Shown here: one piece after another, positions 8,168 through 17,257 of the stretch
How the letters are laid out: each line of letters starts with the position of its first letter
How positions within the stretch are numbered: the first letter of the stretch is position 1
Source of the DNA: Paenibacillus tepidiphilus
Lineage (GTDB): Bacteria > Bacillota > Bacilli > Paenibacillales > Paenibacillaceae
Assembly: GCF_008635795.1 (NCBI RefSeq)
Contig: NZ_VWRQ01000004.1
Coordinates: 248,001 to 312,000, forward strand
Direction: 5' to 3'
Length of the DNA stretch: 64,000 nt
Position numbers and translations under genes: made by a program
The notes under the pieces: model-generated
What the model was told of the DNA's origin: nothing
Seen by the model: the letters and a program-made list of their open reading frames with translations, nothing else
Databases searched by the model: none

Positions 8168-9424
8168 ATGGATCAGAGCATCATCAACAGTTACAACGAA
8201 GCGAAGAAATTATACGCCGCCCACGGCATCAATGTGGACGAGGTGCTGGAGAAGCTGGCACAGATCAAGATTTCCCTGCATTGCTGGCAGGGGGATGACG
8301 TGCAGGGCTTCCTGTTCAAGGACAAGGAGCTGATCGGCGGCATTGCTGTAACCGGCAGTTATCCGGGCCGTGCCGGTACGCCGGATGAGCTGCGCCAGGA
8401 CCTGGAGAAGGCGCTGGCGCTGATTCCGGGCAAGCATAAAGTCAATCTGCATGCCATTTATGCCGATACCGACGAGCAGGTTGATCTGGATGAGCTGGAA
8501 CCGCGCCATTTCGCGAACTGGGTGGACTGGGCCAAAGAACAGGGGCTGGGCCTGGATTTCAATCCGACCTGCTTCTCCCATCCGAAGGCGGCGGACGGCT
8601 TCACCTTGAGCCATGCTGATGACGAGATCCGCAGCTTCTGGATCAAACACTGCAAGGCATCCCGCAAAATTGCCGAATCGTTCGGCCGTGAGCTGGGCCA
8701 GCCCTGCGTAACCAACTTCTGGGTACCGGACGGCTACAAGGATACGCCGGTGGACCGTCTCGCGCCGCGTGTGCGTCTCAAGGAAGCGCTGGATGAAGTG
8801 TTCAGCGAAGAAATCGATCCGCAGTATAACATCGACGCCGTAGAGAGCAAGCTGTTCGGCATCGGCTCCGAGAGCTATGTGGTCGGCTCGCATGAATTCT
8901 ACATGGGCTATGGCCTGACCCGCGGCAAAGCCATCTGCCTGGACGCCGGACACTTTCATCCGACTGAAGTGATCTCGAACAAATTGTCCTCGATTCTGAT
9001 GTTCAGCGAGCAATTGCTGCTGCATGTCAGCCGTCCGGTCCGCTGGGACAGCGATCATGTCGTAACCATGGATGATGAGCTGCTGGAAATTGCCCGTGAG
9101 CTGGTACGCGGCGATCTGCTGCCACGGACGAATATCGGCCTGGACTTCTTCGACGGCAGCATCAACCATGTCGCTGCCTGGGTCATCGGCACACGCAATA
9201 CCATCAAGGCGCTCCTGCGTGCCATGCTGGAGCCGGTGGCGGAGCTGAAGGCCATTGAGCTTGCCGGAGATTACACCTCGCGTCTGGCTCTTGTTGAGGA
9301 ATTCAAATCGTACCCGTTCGGTGCGGTATGGGACTACTATTGCGCGACTCAGAATGTCCCTGTCCGGGAGCAGTGGCTGGCAGAAGTGAAGACCTACGAA
9401 CAAGAAGTGTTGTCCGCCAGATAA
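8168..9424 (+). CDS. rhaA: L-rhamnose isomerase
   Basis: It interconverts L-rhamnose and L-rhamnulose, the entry step. At 418 residues it is the usual RhaA length. Family hallmarks include [13 protein letters not shown] near the N-terminus, [22 protein letters not shown], the metal-binding region with [17 protein letters not shown], and [11 protein letters not shown] and [21 protein letters not shown] precedes the ATG at good spacing. rhaD begins about 45 bases downstream. Confidence 0.97.
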   Translation: MDQSIINSYNEAKKLYAAHGINVDEVLEKLAQIKISLHCWQGDDVQGFLFKDKELIGGIAVTGSYPGRAGTPDELRQDLEKALALIPGKHKVNLHAIYADTDEQVDLDELEPRHFANWVDWAKEQGLGLDFNPTCFSHPKAADGFTLSHADDEIRSFWIKHCKASRKIAESFGRELGQPCVTNFWVPDGYKDTPVDRLAPRVRLKEALDEVFSEEIDPQYNIDAVESKLFGIGSESYVVGSHEFYMGYGLTRGKAICLDAGHFHPTEVISNKLSSILMFSEQLLLHVSRPVRWDSDHVVTMDDELLEIARELVRGDLLPRTNIGLDFFDGSINHVAAWVIGTRNTIKALLRAMLEPVAELKAIELAGDYTSRLALVEEFKSYPFGAVWDYYCATQNVPVREQWLAEVKTYEQEVLSAR

Positions 9425-9470
9425 TGGGGGAGAACCCTAATAACCAGCACCTCTAAAGGAGAGAAAACAT

Positions 9471-10316
9471 ATGAGCACGCTATTAACAGGAACAACGGGC
9501 TATATCGCCGAGACGGAAGCCCCGTTTATTCAGGAAATGTCCGAAATTACCCACCATATGTGGTCGCTCGGCTGGGACGAGCTGAACGGCGGCAACATCA
9601 GCTATCTGCTGGATGAAGCCGATGTGGCGAAATATATCGATATCCGTGAACCGCAGCGGGTCATCAATCTTACTTTCCCGGTGACGGAACTCGCAGGCAA
9701 ATACTTCATCGTAACCGGCTCCGGCAAATACTTCCGCAACGTGATCAAGGACCCTGAGGCGAACCTGGGCGTGCTTCGTGTAAGCGCCAGCGGCGAGAGT
9801 GTAGAAGTGCTCTGGGGACTTCGCAACGGCGCCGTACCGACCAGTGAACTGGCTTCGCATTTTATGAGTCATATCGAACGTCTCAAGGTGGACCCTACGC
9901 ACCGGATTGTACTGCATACCCATGCTACCAACGTCATTGCCATGACCTTTACGCATGATTTGAATGAACTGCAGTTCACCAAAACCCTGTGGGAAATGTG
10001 CACCGAATGTCTCGTGGTCTTCCCGGACGGCGTCGGCGTGATTCCGTGGATGGTACCCGGCAGCAGCGACATCGGCCGTGCCACAGCGGACAAGATGAAG
10101 GATTACCGCGTAGTGGTGTGGCCGCAGCACGGCATCTTTGTTACCGGAGCGACTATGGATGCTACATTCGGTCTGGTAGAGACGATTGAGAAGGCGGCGA
10201 TTGTCTACAACCTGATCGGCGGCAGAGAGATCAAGCAGAAGATTACCGACCGGCAGCTGGCCGATCTGGCCCAGGCCTTCCGTGTGACTCCGAAAGCGGG
10301 CATTCTGGAATTATAA
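9471..10316 (+). CDS. rhaD: Rhamnulose-1-phosphate aldolase
   Basis: It cleaves L-rhamnulose-1-phosphate to dihydroxyacetone phosphate and L-lactaldehyde. It is a class II Zn-dependent aldolase of 281 residues with [14 protein letters not shown] (phosphate site), [13 protein letters not shown], and the metal ligands in [10 protein letters not shown] and [10 protein letters not shown]. It is the last gene of the operon and is followed by a strong terminator. With the dehydrogenase, RhaB and RhaA it completes rhamnose breakdown; no rhaM mutarotase or transporter is seen in this window. Confidence 0.95.
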   Translation: MSTLLTGTTGYIAETEAPFIQEMSEITHHMWSLGWDELNGGNISYLLDEADVAKYIDIREPQRVINLTFPVTELAGKYFIVTGSGKYFRNVIKDPEANLGVLRVSASGESVEVLWGLRNGAVPTSELASHFMSHIERLKVDPTHRIVLHTHATNVIAMTFTHDLNELQFTKTLWEMCTECLVVFPDGVGVIPWMVPGSSDIGRATADKMKDYRVVVWPQHGIFVTGATMDATFGLVETIEKAAIVYNLIGGREIKQKITDRQLADLAQAFRVTPKAGILEL

Positions 10317-10374
10317 TCTGTCCATAAGTTCATTTATTACCGCTGAACAGCCAACCCATAATAAGATAAGTAAG

Positions 10375-10421
10375 CCGAGCAGCATTCTCCCGTTGTTGGA
10401 GGATCGCTGCTCGGTTTTTTT
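10375..10421 (+). terminator. Terminator of the rhamnose operon
   Basis: CCGAGCAGC (10375-10383) pairs with GCTGCTCGG, followed by seven Ts. Its arm and loop resemble the terminator at 610-653. Confidence 0.9.
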
Positions 10422-10493
10422 GGTGCCTCTTGGCTATTTCCCGGATTGTGCGACGACCCCGAAGTGCAATGATAGGACAAAATATTCATATCT

Positions 10494-10522
10494 ATAACAA
10501 AATAGTTAATAGCTTGTATAAT
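10494..10522 (+). promoter_or_regulatory. Probable promoter of the ketosynthase-like gene
   Basis: TATAAT at 10517-10522 with a weak -35 (ATAACA, 10494-10499) 17 bp upstream, in an AT-rich stretch about 100 bases before the start codon. Confidence 0.45.
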
Positions 10523-10622
10523 TAACACTAGGAAAGTAGGCTTAGTCCGGCGAAACTTACATAGGGAGTACTAGAACTATTGTAGTGGTACAATCCACAC
10601 GGTGAAAGAAGGATGGGGCATT

Positions 10623-11813
10623 ATGATGAAGCGTATAGCGGTTACCGGTTTCGGCATCAAGGTTCCAGGCGGGGAGAACAACAGTGATTTCGAGCGCCAT
10701 TTACTCAGCGGAGAGTACCATTTTGTAACGAAAAGCGATTTGTCACCAACCGGGGAGCCATTGCTGTTCGGTGAGCTCAGCGGTGATTTAGGGGAATTGG
10801 ATGGACGTGAGCACCGGACATTGCCCCGGTTCGCCAAGCTGGCGATCAGCACGGCAGCTGAAGCCATTGCACTGGCACAATTGCCGACTGCCGACCTGGG
10901 GGATAGAGTAGGGGTGTTTTTTGGCACAACAATGGGCGGTATTATCTCCCTGGAGGAAATGCTTCACATTATCGGTAACAATGATTTCCGCGGCCTGCCT
11001 GTGTATTGCTGCGGACTAGTACATAACCATACACTCGCCTCGGCGATCTCCAGCCATTTCGGGCTGACGGGCCGAACCAAAACGGTTACGACCGGCTGCA
11101 CAGCCGGTATTGAAGCTCTGGAGGATGCCATGATGTATTTGCAGAGCGGTACCATTGATACCGCCATCGTCGGCGCATCCGACAGCTGCAATACGAAATC
11201 GACCGTCTATGGCTTCGGCAAAATCAGGGGCCTGCCGTTCGGCCAAGGGCCGGATGCAGCGGGATCGCCCTTCAACAAGCGCAGCAAAGGGTTTGTCCTG
11301 TCAGAAGGCGCGGCCACGCTGATCCTGGAAACCGAAGAGCATGCGCTGGGCCGGGGGGCGAATATCTACGGATACGTCGATAAGGTGGCCTCCAACAACG
11401 ACGGGGTGTCCGTCAACGGCCAGGATACGAGCGGCCAGCGGATGAAGCAGGCAGCAGCGGCCGTCCTGGACGGCAGAATCCCGGACTATGTGAACAGCCA
11501 GGCGCTGGGGTATGAGTCTAACGACAGGATCGAAGACATCGTCTCCCGCGATTTGTTCCGGCATGAGGTGCCGTTGACCTCGATCAAGGGGCTGACTGGC
11601 CATCCCTTCAGCGCCAGCGGACTGGCTCAGCTCATCGCTTCGCTGCTCGGCTTCCGTGCGGCTTTTGTTCCCAGGACGATCAGAACCGATCAATACGGCT
11701 ATGAGCATTTGCCGGTGATTACAGCACAGATGCCTCTTAAGAATGAAGAGGTATTGATTACAAGCCACGGCTACGGCGGCAACAACGCCTGTGTGTACTT
11801 AATGAAAGATTAA
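10623..11813 (+). CDS. Beta-ketoacyl-ACP synthase-like protein with altered active site
   Basis: A FabF/KAS-II fold protein of about 397 residues: MKRIAVTGFGIKVPGG start, DRVGVFFGTTMGG, nucleophile region KTVTTGCTAGIEA, SPFNKRSKGFVLSEGAATLILE, and TSIKGLTGHPFSASG. Counted from ATG 10626, Cys158, Lys321 and His326 match FabF Cys163, Lys335 and His340. The expected first histidine (the VNAHGT motif) is Gln292 in YVNSQALGYE. Malonyl decarboxylation should therefore be impaired, while acyl transfer by Cys may remain. ATG 10623 or 10626 follows AGGATGG; GTG 10602 is less likely. No ACP or acyltransferase is adjacent. It ends 3 bp from the convergent regulator gene. The acyl substrate is unknown. 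Confidence 0.8.
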   Translation: MMKRIAVTGFGIKVPGGENNSDFERHLLSGEYHFVTKSDLSPTGEPLLFGELSGDLGELDGREHRTLPRFAKLAISTAAEAIALAQLPTADLGDRVGVFFGTTMGGIISLEEMLHIIGNNDFRGLPVYCCGLVHNHTLASAISSHFGLTGRTKTVTTGCTAGIEALEDAMMYLQSGTIDTAIVGASDSCNTKSTVYGFGKIRGLPFGQGPDAAGSPFNKRSKGFVLSEGAATLILETEEHALGRGANIYGYVDKVASNNDGVSVNGQDTSGQRMKQAAAAVLDGRIPDYVNSQALGYESNDRIEDIVSRDLFRHEVPLTSIKGLTGHPFSASGLAQLIASLLGFRAAFVPRTIRTDQYGYEHLPVITAQMPLKNEEVLITSHGYGGNNACVYLMKD

Positions 11814-11816
11814 TTC

Positions 11817-13421
11817 TCAGCGGCGGCGCGTCCGGGCATCTCCGGTCAGCCTGCGCTGCCGCATCGAAGCTTCCGACCGCCACTTCTGTGCTTCCAGCGA
11901 TTGATTGTTCCGCTCATAGAGATTCGCAATCTGTTCATAGGCACCGTATTCCTCCTCGTTAAAAAGCAGCACATATTTCAGATAAGCGATTGCGCCCGGA
12001 GTGTTACCTCTGACGGCGAGAATTTCAGCCTGATAATTGGCCAGAGCAATCAGCTCAATCTCGGTTTTGGAGCGCAGATTCAGGTTCCAGTCCTGATCCA
12101 GATTGCAGAAGATATCCCCTTCAATCTGCCAGAACACCGAATCGATAAGCGCCATCTTGCTATCCGTATCTTTCTCCTCGTTCGCCTTCTTAATATCTGC
12201 CAGCAGGCTGAGCAGGTCGCATTCCGGCTGACCCTGCAGCTTGATCTGCTGCTTGTCACTGTAGATCAGCCCCGTAACTTCATTGTTCATCAGCTGTTTG
12301 AGGTGGGTGAGGCAGACGCGCAGCTGGCCCCGGGCCTTGAGAATATCCATGTCGCCCCACAGCTCACTGCACAGGCGATCCCTGTCCGCTATAGGATTGA
12401 GCAGGAGATAGATCAGCAGCTCCTTGGCATTCCGCCGGCCCCAGCCGTTATTGACCGGAAGATCGCCGACAGTGACCTCGAACCGGTTCAGCAAATCCAC
12501 CTTCAGGACAGGGCGGTCCAGCCCGGACTCCAGAGCCGGATTCGAGCCGAGAATGGAGAAGAAGTCGGCATGCAGCTGATGCAGCAGCGGATCGAGCGAG
12601 CCCTGGATTTGCGAACGTGTATCTATAAAAGCCTTGATTTGCCGGAATGTTTCTTCCGGCTGATCATAAAATACCATATTGGACGAACTGTAGATCATCC
12701 GGTAACGGCAGTGCGGATTGGCTGAAGCAATCAGACTCGACAGGTAAGGCGGATACATCGGATCATGCTCTCCGGTCAAAATCAGCGAAGGAGTCTGATG
12801 CTGCTTGAACATATCCATAATCTCGCCATGCGCCGCCGTGAAAAAAATCAGCAGCTCGGTGTAGACGTCATACGGCACCCGCGCAAAGCTGGTGTGCAGC
12901 ATCTCCATCTCCGGGGTGCCCGGCTTGAACAAGGTGGCATTGCCGATTACATGCTCGGCCAGTGCACGCATTGACTGCTGCTTCATCAGATCCTGCCGGT
13001 ATGTAGAATATTTGTTCGCCGTCTCGGCGGAATGAAAGAGCGGCAGTGAGAGCAGAGTCGTTGTTTCGACAAGGTGGGAATGTGTGCGCGAAAAGTACAG
13101 CGCCAGAATGCTCCCGGCTCCGTGTCCGACCAGGTGGACAGAACCGATCTGCAGGTGATCCAGCAGCGCGTGGATATCGCCGACCATATCGGCAGCGGGG
13201 GAAAGCAGCTCCTGAGGGCCTTTATCGCTGAACCCGTGGCCTCTAAAATCATAACGGAGCACATGGTAATGCTCCAGCATGGCGGGTACGATCCGGTCCC
13301 AGCCGCGGAGGTCAAAGCCGATGCCGTGAATCAGCACAAGCGTCTCCGTGTGCGGACGGGCCTGGCGTGCAGGCTCATACTCATAGTGAATTCTCATGTT
13401 GTCTTTCAATAAATCAGGCAT
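11817..13421 (-). CDS. Alpha/beta-hydrolase-fold (inactive) fused to SARP-type transcriptional activator, paralogue 1
   Basis: A 534-residue fusion. Residues ~1-270 are an alpha/beta-hydrolase fold (LVLIHGIGFDLRGWD oxyanion loop, RYDFRGHGFSD, LILTGEHDPMYPP). The nucleophile elbow is GHGAGS, with Gly101 where Ser belongs, and Asn248 replaces the catalytic His; only Asp220 of the triad remains. Residues ~305-380 are an OmpR-like winged helix of SARP type (GWGRRNAKELLIYLLLNP, RDRLCSELWGD, LRVCLTHLKQLM), and ~390-525 form a bacterial-transcriptional-activator/TPR-like domain. This suggests a cytoplasmic regulator whose hydrolase fold binds a ligand without turning it over. It is paralogous to 13820-15319 in the same residue register. 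The ligand and target genes are unknown. Confidence 0.85.
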   Translation of the reverse strand: MPDLLKDNMRIHYEYEPARQARPHTETLVLIHGIGFDLRGWDRIVPAMLEHYHVLRYDFRGHGFSDKGPQELLSPAADMVGDIHALLDHLQIGSVHLVGHGAGSILALYFSRTHSHLVETTTLLSLPLFHSAETANKYSTYRQDLMKQQSMRALAEHVIGNATLFKPGTPEMEMLHTSFARVPYDVYTELLIFFTAAHGEIMDMFKQHQTPSLILTGEHDPMYPPYLSSLIASANPHCRYRMIYSSSNMVFYDQPEETFRQIKAFIDTRSQIQGSLDPLLHQLHADFFSILGSNPALESGLDRPVLKVDLLNRFEVTVGDLPVNNGWGRRNAKELLIYLLLNPIADRDRLCSELWGDMDILKARGQLRVCLTHLKQLMNNEVTGLIYSDKQQIKLQGQPECDLLSLLADIKKANEEKDTDSKMALIDSVFWQIEGDIFCNLDQDWNLNLRSKTEIELIALANYQAEILAVRGNTPGAIAYLKYVLLFNEEEYGAYEQIANLYERNNQSLEAQKWRSEASMRQRRLTGDARTRRR

Positions 13422-13503
13422 CCAAGGTATCCCTCGCTAAAATCAGGTTAGTACAGTCATTATAACAATAATCGGCTGATACGGAACGCAAAAAACGCGT
13501 AAT

Positions 13504-13521
13504 TTGCGGTTTTTTGTAGAA
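13504..13521. promoter_or_regulatory. Shared upstream element of the two fusion regulators, copy 1
   Basis: TTGCGGTTTTTTGTAGAA here and TTGCAGTTTTTTGTAGAA at 15385-15402 agree at 17 of 18 positions. This copy lies 83 bp before the gene start. Between it and the gene, on the minus strand, is TATAAT (13464-13459) without a good -35, as expected at activator-dependent promoters. Confidence 0.6.
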
Positions 13522-13595
13522 ATCTGTAACGATTGTGTAACGCAGCCTTGCTACAATGAGTTGTATAACATGATCTGGGAGCGTGAAATACAGCA

Positions 13596-13745
13596 ATGAG
13601 AGTCTTTTTTTGTCTGGCCATCCGTAATCAAGAGTCCCGTAAGCCGGAACTTTGCCAGTCCGAATCCCGCAAACCGGACATGAAGCAGGAAACACGCAGC
13701 AGCCAAATGGAAATGCTGTATGTGAAATTTACCCTCCAACGCTGA
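13596..13745 (+). CDS. Possible 49-residue protein between the fusion regulators
   Basis: An ATG at 13596 opens a 49-codon frame ending TGA at 13743-13745, and a terminator follows at 13785-13817. The product is charged and polar, with two near-repeats (QESRKPELCQ and SESRKPDMKQ). A GGGAG lies about 14 bases upstream, which is far. The frame is divergent from the first fusion regulator. It may equally be an untranslated RNA. Confidence 0.3.
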   Translation: MRVFFCLAIRNQESRKPELCQSESRKPDMKQETRSSQMEMLYVKFTLQR

Positions 13746-13784
13746 GAATTGAACTGCCGGTCAGTTTTATGCAGGCAGATACAG

Positions 13785-13817
13785 ACGTCCGGGACTTCCC
13801 GGACGTTTTATTTTTTT
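13785..13817 (+). terminator. Terminator between the fusion-regulator genes
   Basis: ACGTCCGGG pairs with CCCGGACGT, followed by TTTATTTTTTT on the + strand. It therefore ends a + strand transcript arising between the two minus-strand regulators. Confidence 0.75.
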
Positions 13818-13819
13818 GC

Positions 13820-15319
13820 TTATGTTTCAGAAGTTAAGCTGTCTTCCTCCGCGTTGTACTCGGCAATAAATCTGGCATATACGATGGCTTCGGAAGAGTT
13901 ACCTTGTTCCTCCAAATATTTAAGCTGGTGATTGGCCAAGGTGATTAAATGAATTTCCGTTTTGGTTCTTAGGGATAATCCCCAGTCTTCATTAAAGTTC
14001 TGAAACAGATCTCCGTCCACATGCAGAAAAATATCGTCGATCAGCTCTTTTTTCAGAGATTCGTCTTTTTCGGCCATTGCAGATTTGATTGTTCCCATGA
14101 GTGCCAGCAAATCACATTGAACAGGGGCTGATAAGATGAGTTGCTTATTATCTATATACACAAGATTAGTTCTGTCGTTATCAAGCAGCTGTTTTAAATG
14201 ATTGAGGCATACCCGCAGCAGATTTCTGGATTTGGTGATTTCCATATTGGGCCATAAATCCTCGCATAAGCGGTCTCTGGACACCTTGGGATGAAATACT
14301 AAATAAATTAACAATTCCTTGGCTTTTCTCTTGCTCCAGCCATTAACGACAGGGCTGCCGTCTATCATTACCTCGAATTTATTCATTAAATTAACGGTTA
14401 AGTGTGACGGGAGGGGACTGAGCTCTGTATCTGCCGCGTCCTGATGCATGACCTCGAAAAAGTCGGCGTGAAGAGTGGCCAGCAGCGGATCGACAGCTCT
14501 CGATTCGGAGTTCTTCATTTGCAGAAACGATAAAATCTGCTTGTACGTCTCCTCAGGACGGTCCAGGAAAACCAGATTAGAGGCATCGAAGATGGTCATA
14601 TACCGGCTATGCGGATTTACTGCTGCAATCAGGCTGGATAAGAATGGAGGGTACATCGGGTCTTTTTCGCCGGTTAAAATCAGTGTGGGTACGGTATGAT
14701 GCTTAAACAGGTTGAGTATTTCCTCGTATGTATTAATGAAGAAATTTAGTAATTCAAAATAAGTATCCGTGGTTACTTTGGCGAACGAGCTTAGCAGCTG
14801 TTCAACCTCCGCACTGCTTATGGAATGAAGGGTTACATTTGAAATCACATGGTCCGCAAGCGCCTCCATCGAACGGTATGTAATTAATTCTTTCCGGTAA
14901 TTTGTGTATTTGTGCGCGGTGTTAATTGAAGTGAACAAAGGAATGGAGATCAGGGTGTTGGATAAAATGCGGCCAGGGTAAAATGAAGCGAAATAAAGCG
15001 GGATAATGCTGCCGACTCCGTGTCCGACAATATGAAAGGTATCGATCTGTAAATGAGCAAGCAAGCGGTACAAATGATCGGTGAATATCCGGGCCGGATC
15101 TTCCATTGCAAGTTCTTCCGATATACTTAATCCATGGCCCCGGAAGTCGTATCTGAGGATATGGAAGTCATCGGCGAAGTAAGGAATGATTAAATCCCAG
15201 CATCTTAAATCAAAGCCCAGACCATGAATAAAAACGACTGTATTCGTGCTTTCGTGCGCCTGTTTCGCTAAATCATATTCGTAATAAATATGAACATCAT
15301 CTATTGAAAGATATGGCAT
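13820..15319 (-). CDS. Alpha/beta-hydrolase-fold (inactive) fused to SARP-type transcriptional activator, paralogue 2
   Basis: A 499-residue paralogue of 11817-13421 with the same domain order and numbering. The hydrolase fold has VVFIHGLGFDLRCWD, RYDFRGHGLS, the elbow GHGVGS (Gly101 for Ser), Asp220 in GEKDPMYPP, and Asn248 for His. The winged helix has GWSKRKAKELLIYLVFHP and RDRLCEDLWPN; the activator domain follows. The C-terminus stops about 35 residues earlier than paralogue 1, losing the last TPR-like helix pair. AAGGAGGC precedes the ATG. Loss of the same two catalytic residues in both copies means the change predates the duplication or is selected, which supports a sensor role. Confidence 0.85.
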   Translation of the reverse strand: MPYLSIDDVHIYYEYDLAKQAHESTNTVVFIHGLGFDLRCWDLIIPYFADDFHILRYDFRGHGLSISEELAMEDPARIFTDHLYRLLAHLQIDTFHIVGHGVGSIIPLYFASFYPGRILSNTLISIPLFTSINTAHKYTNYRKELITYRSMEALADHVISNVTLHSISSAEVEQLLSSFAKVTTDTYFELLNFFINTYEEILNLFKHHTVPTLILTGEKDPMYPPFLSSLIAAVNPHSRYMTIFDASNLVFLDRPEETYKQILSFLQMKNSESRAVDPLLATLHADFFEVMHQDAADTELSPLPSHLTVNLMNKFEVMIDGSPVVNGWSKRKAKELLIYLVFHPKVSRDRLCEDLWPNMEITKSRNLLRVCLNHLKQLLDNDRTNLVYIDNKQLILSAPVQCDLLALMGTIKSAMAEKDESLKKELIDDIFLHVDGDLFQNFNEDWGLSLRTKTEIHLITLANHQLKYLEEQGNSSEAIVYARFIAEYNAEEDSLTSET

Positions 15320-15384
15320 AAGGAGCCTCCTTTGTATACCTAATCCATTATATCTGAAAATCAGGTGAGACTATATATCAAAAA

Positions 15385-15402
15385 TTGCAGTTTTTTGTAG
15401 AA
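15385..15402. promoter_or_regulatory. Shared upstream element of the two fusion regulators, copy 2
   Basis: TTGCAGTTTTTTGTAGAA, 66 bp upstream of paralogue 2; see copy 1 at 13504-13521. On the minus strand a TATAAT (15352-15347) lies between it and the gene. On the + strand its TTGTAG (15395-15400) plus TATAAT (15418-15423) at 17 bp would also form a promoter for the short RNA ending at 15516. Confidence 0.6.
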
Positions 15403-15429
15403 TCGTATTAGCTTATGTATAATGAAAAG

Positions 15430-15516
15430 TTATAAATTTGATACATATCGTGACGGTTCGCTATAGCAGATTCAAGGCGGCAAAGGTGCTTAGGGTTTAT
15501 CTCCAGGCGCCTTTTT
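15430..15516 (+). ncRNA. Candidate short RNA divergent from paralogue 2
   Basis: A + strand promoter (TTGTAG, 17 bp, TATAAT at 15418-15423) faces a terminator at 15482-15516 (AAAGGTGC with GCGCC, then TTTTT), giving a transcript of roughly 87 bases with no convincing ORF. It may instead be an attenuated leader toward miaB, which has its own promoter at 15529-15558. Confidence 0.35.
15482..15516 (+). terminator. Terminator upstream of miaB
   Basis: AAAGGTGC (15482-15489) pairs with GGCGCCTTT (one G-T pair), followed by a T-run. Confidence 0.6.
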
Positions 15517-15528
15517 ATGTGGCTATAC

Positions 15529-15558
15529 TTGGATTGACTTTTATCCTTATGTTATAAT
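15529..15558 (+). promoter_or_regulatory. Promoter of miaB
   Basis: TTGGAT (15529-15534), 18-bp spacer, TATAAT (15553-15558). Confidence 0.55.
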
Positions 15559-15624
15559 TTTTACTTAGCAAAGTATAAATCTGCTTTCTTTATATAAGTG
15601 CTTCATTATAAGGGACGTGAAACG

Positions 15625-17232
15625 ATGACAAAAGAGCAGCACTCACCGGACTTAAAATCCGGCCAGGGTGGCCTTAAGGATTACTCCAAGTATTTCGATT
15701 TCTCCGACGCCAAGCTTATCAGTGAAGAGGATGGCAAATCCACATACAGAATCAAGGGCCGCACCGTCCAGATTAACTCCAATCCGGATTATAAAGAGGG
15801 CAAGCGCCGGGGCAAGCAGGAAACAGCCGTTATTGACTTCGACAGTGACGAAACTGCGCATATCATGGCGGATTTCCGGGAGATGAACCGCGGGAAGCAG
15901 CACTATTACCATATCGCCACTTACGGCTGCCAGATGAATGAGCATGATACCGAGACCATGAAAGGGCTGCTGGAGCAGATGGGTTACCTGCCGGCCGATG
16001 AACGCAGTGATGCGGATATTATCCTGCTCAACACCTGCGCCATCCGCGAGAATGCCGAGGACAAGGTGTTCGGCGAGCTTGGCCATCTCAAGACCCTCAA
16101 GCTGGAGAAGCCGGGGCTGCTGCTGGGCGTATGCGGCTGCATGTCCCAGGAGGAGGGTGTTGTGAACCGGATTATGGCGAAGCACGGCTTTGTCGACATG
16201 ATCTTCGGTACACACAATATCCACCGGCTGCCGTATCTGGTCAAGGAAGCACTGTTCAGCAAGGAGCTTGTGGTTGAAGTATGGTCCAAGGAAGGCGACA
16301 TCATCGAGAACCTGCCGAAGAAGCGGGAGGGCATGCGCGCCTGGGTTAACATTATGTACGGCTGCGACAAATTCTGCACATACTGCATCGTACCCTATAC
16401 CCGCGGCAAGGAGCGCAGCCGCCTTCCCGAGGATGTCATTGCAGAGGTGCGGGAGCTGGCGCGTCTGGGCTTCAAGGAAGTGACGCTGCTGGGCCAGAAC
16501 GTCAACGCCTACGGCAAGGACTTCACCGAACTGGATTACACGTTTGGCGATCTGATGGATGATCTGCGGCTGATTGATATCCCGCGCATCCGGTTTATGA
16601 CCTCGCATCCGCGTGATTTTGACGACAGACTAGTTGAAGTGCTGGCCAAAGGCGGCAATCTGACAGAGCATATCCATCTGCCGGTTCAGTCGGGCAGCAC
16701 GGCCGTGCTGAAGAAGATGAGCCGCAAATACACGCGGGAATCCTATCTGGAGCTGGTCCGCAAGCTGAAGGCACAGGTGCCCGGCGTCGTGCTCACCACC
16801 GATATTATCGTCGGCTTCCCGGGGGAGACCGAGGAGCAGTTCGAGGAGACGCTGTCGCTTGTCCGCGAAGTAGGCTATGATATGGCGTATACCTTTATTT
16901 ATTCTCCGCGTGAGGGGACTCCGGCTGCATCGATGGAGGACAATGTTCCTTATGAGGTGAAGAGCGAACGGCTACGGAGGCTGAACAAGCTGGTCAGCGA
17001 ACAGAGCCGGATCGGCAATGACGGCATGCTGGGCGAGATCGTTGAGGTGCTGGTCGAGGGAGAAAGCAAGAATAATACCCAGATGCTCTCCGGCCGTTCC
17101 CGCGCCAACAAGCTGGTCCATTTCGCCGGCCCGAACGAGCTGATCGGCAGCTTCGTGCAGGTGCGGATTACGGATACGAAGACATGGTATATTAAAGGCG
17201 AGTATGTGGCGGAAGCCGCAGCCGTGCTTTAA
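15625..17232 (+). CDS. miaB: tRNA-2-methylthio-N6-dimethylallyladenosine synthase
   Basis: A radical-SAM methylthiotransferase that turns i6A37 into ms2i6A37 in tRNAs reading UNN codons. It has an N-terminal UPF0004 domain with three cluster cysteines ([31 protein letters not shown]), the radical-SAM triad CDKFCTYC followed by [12 protein letters not shown], and a C-terminal TRAM domain. It is about 535 residues long, with the N-terminal extension typical of Bacillales MiaB. ATG 15625 follows AAGGGA; an upstream GTG at 15598 lacks a site. It is followed by ricA, as in B. subtilis ymcB-ymcA. Confidence 0.95.
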   Translation: MTKEQHSPDLKSGQGGLKDYSKYFDFSDAKLISEEDGKSTYRIKGRTVQINSNPDYKEGKRRGKQETAVIDFDSDETAHIMADFREMNRGKQHYYHIATYGCQMNEHDTETMKGLLEQMGYLPADERSDADIILLNTCAIRENAEDKVFGELGHLKTLKLEKPGLLLGVCGCMSQEEGVVNRIMAKHGFVDMIFGTHNIHRLPYLVKEALFSKELVVEVWSKEGDIIENLPKKREGMRAWVNIMYGCDKFCTYCIVPYTRGKERSRLPEDVIAEVRELARLGFKEVTLLGQNVNAYGKDFTELDYTFGDLMDDLRLIDIPRIRFMTSHPRDFDDRLVEVLAKGGNLTEHIHLPVQSGSTAVLKKMSRKYTRESYLELVRKLKAQVPGVVLTTDIIVGFPGETEEQFEETLSLVREVGYDMAYTFIYSPREGTPAASMEDNVPYEVKSERLRRLNKLVSEQSRIGNDGMLGEIVEVLVEGESKNNTQMLSGRSRANKLVHFAGPNELIGSFVQVRITDTKTWYIKGEYVAEAAAVL

Positions 17233-17257
17233 TTTCAGAAATAAGGGGTGACATCAG

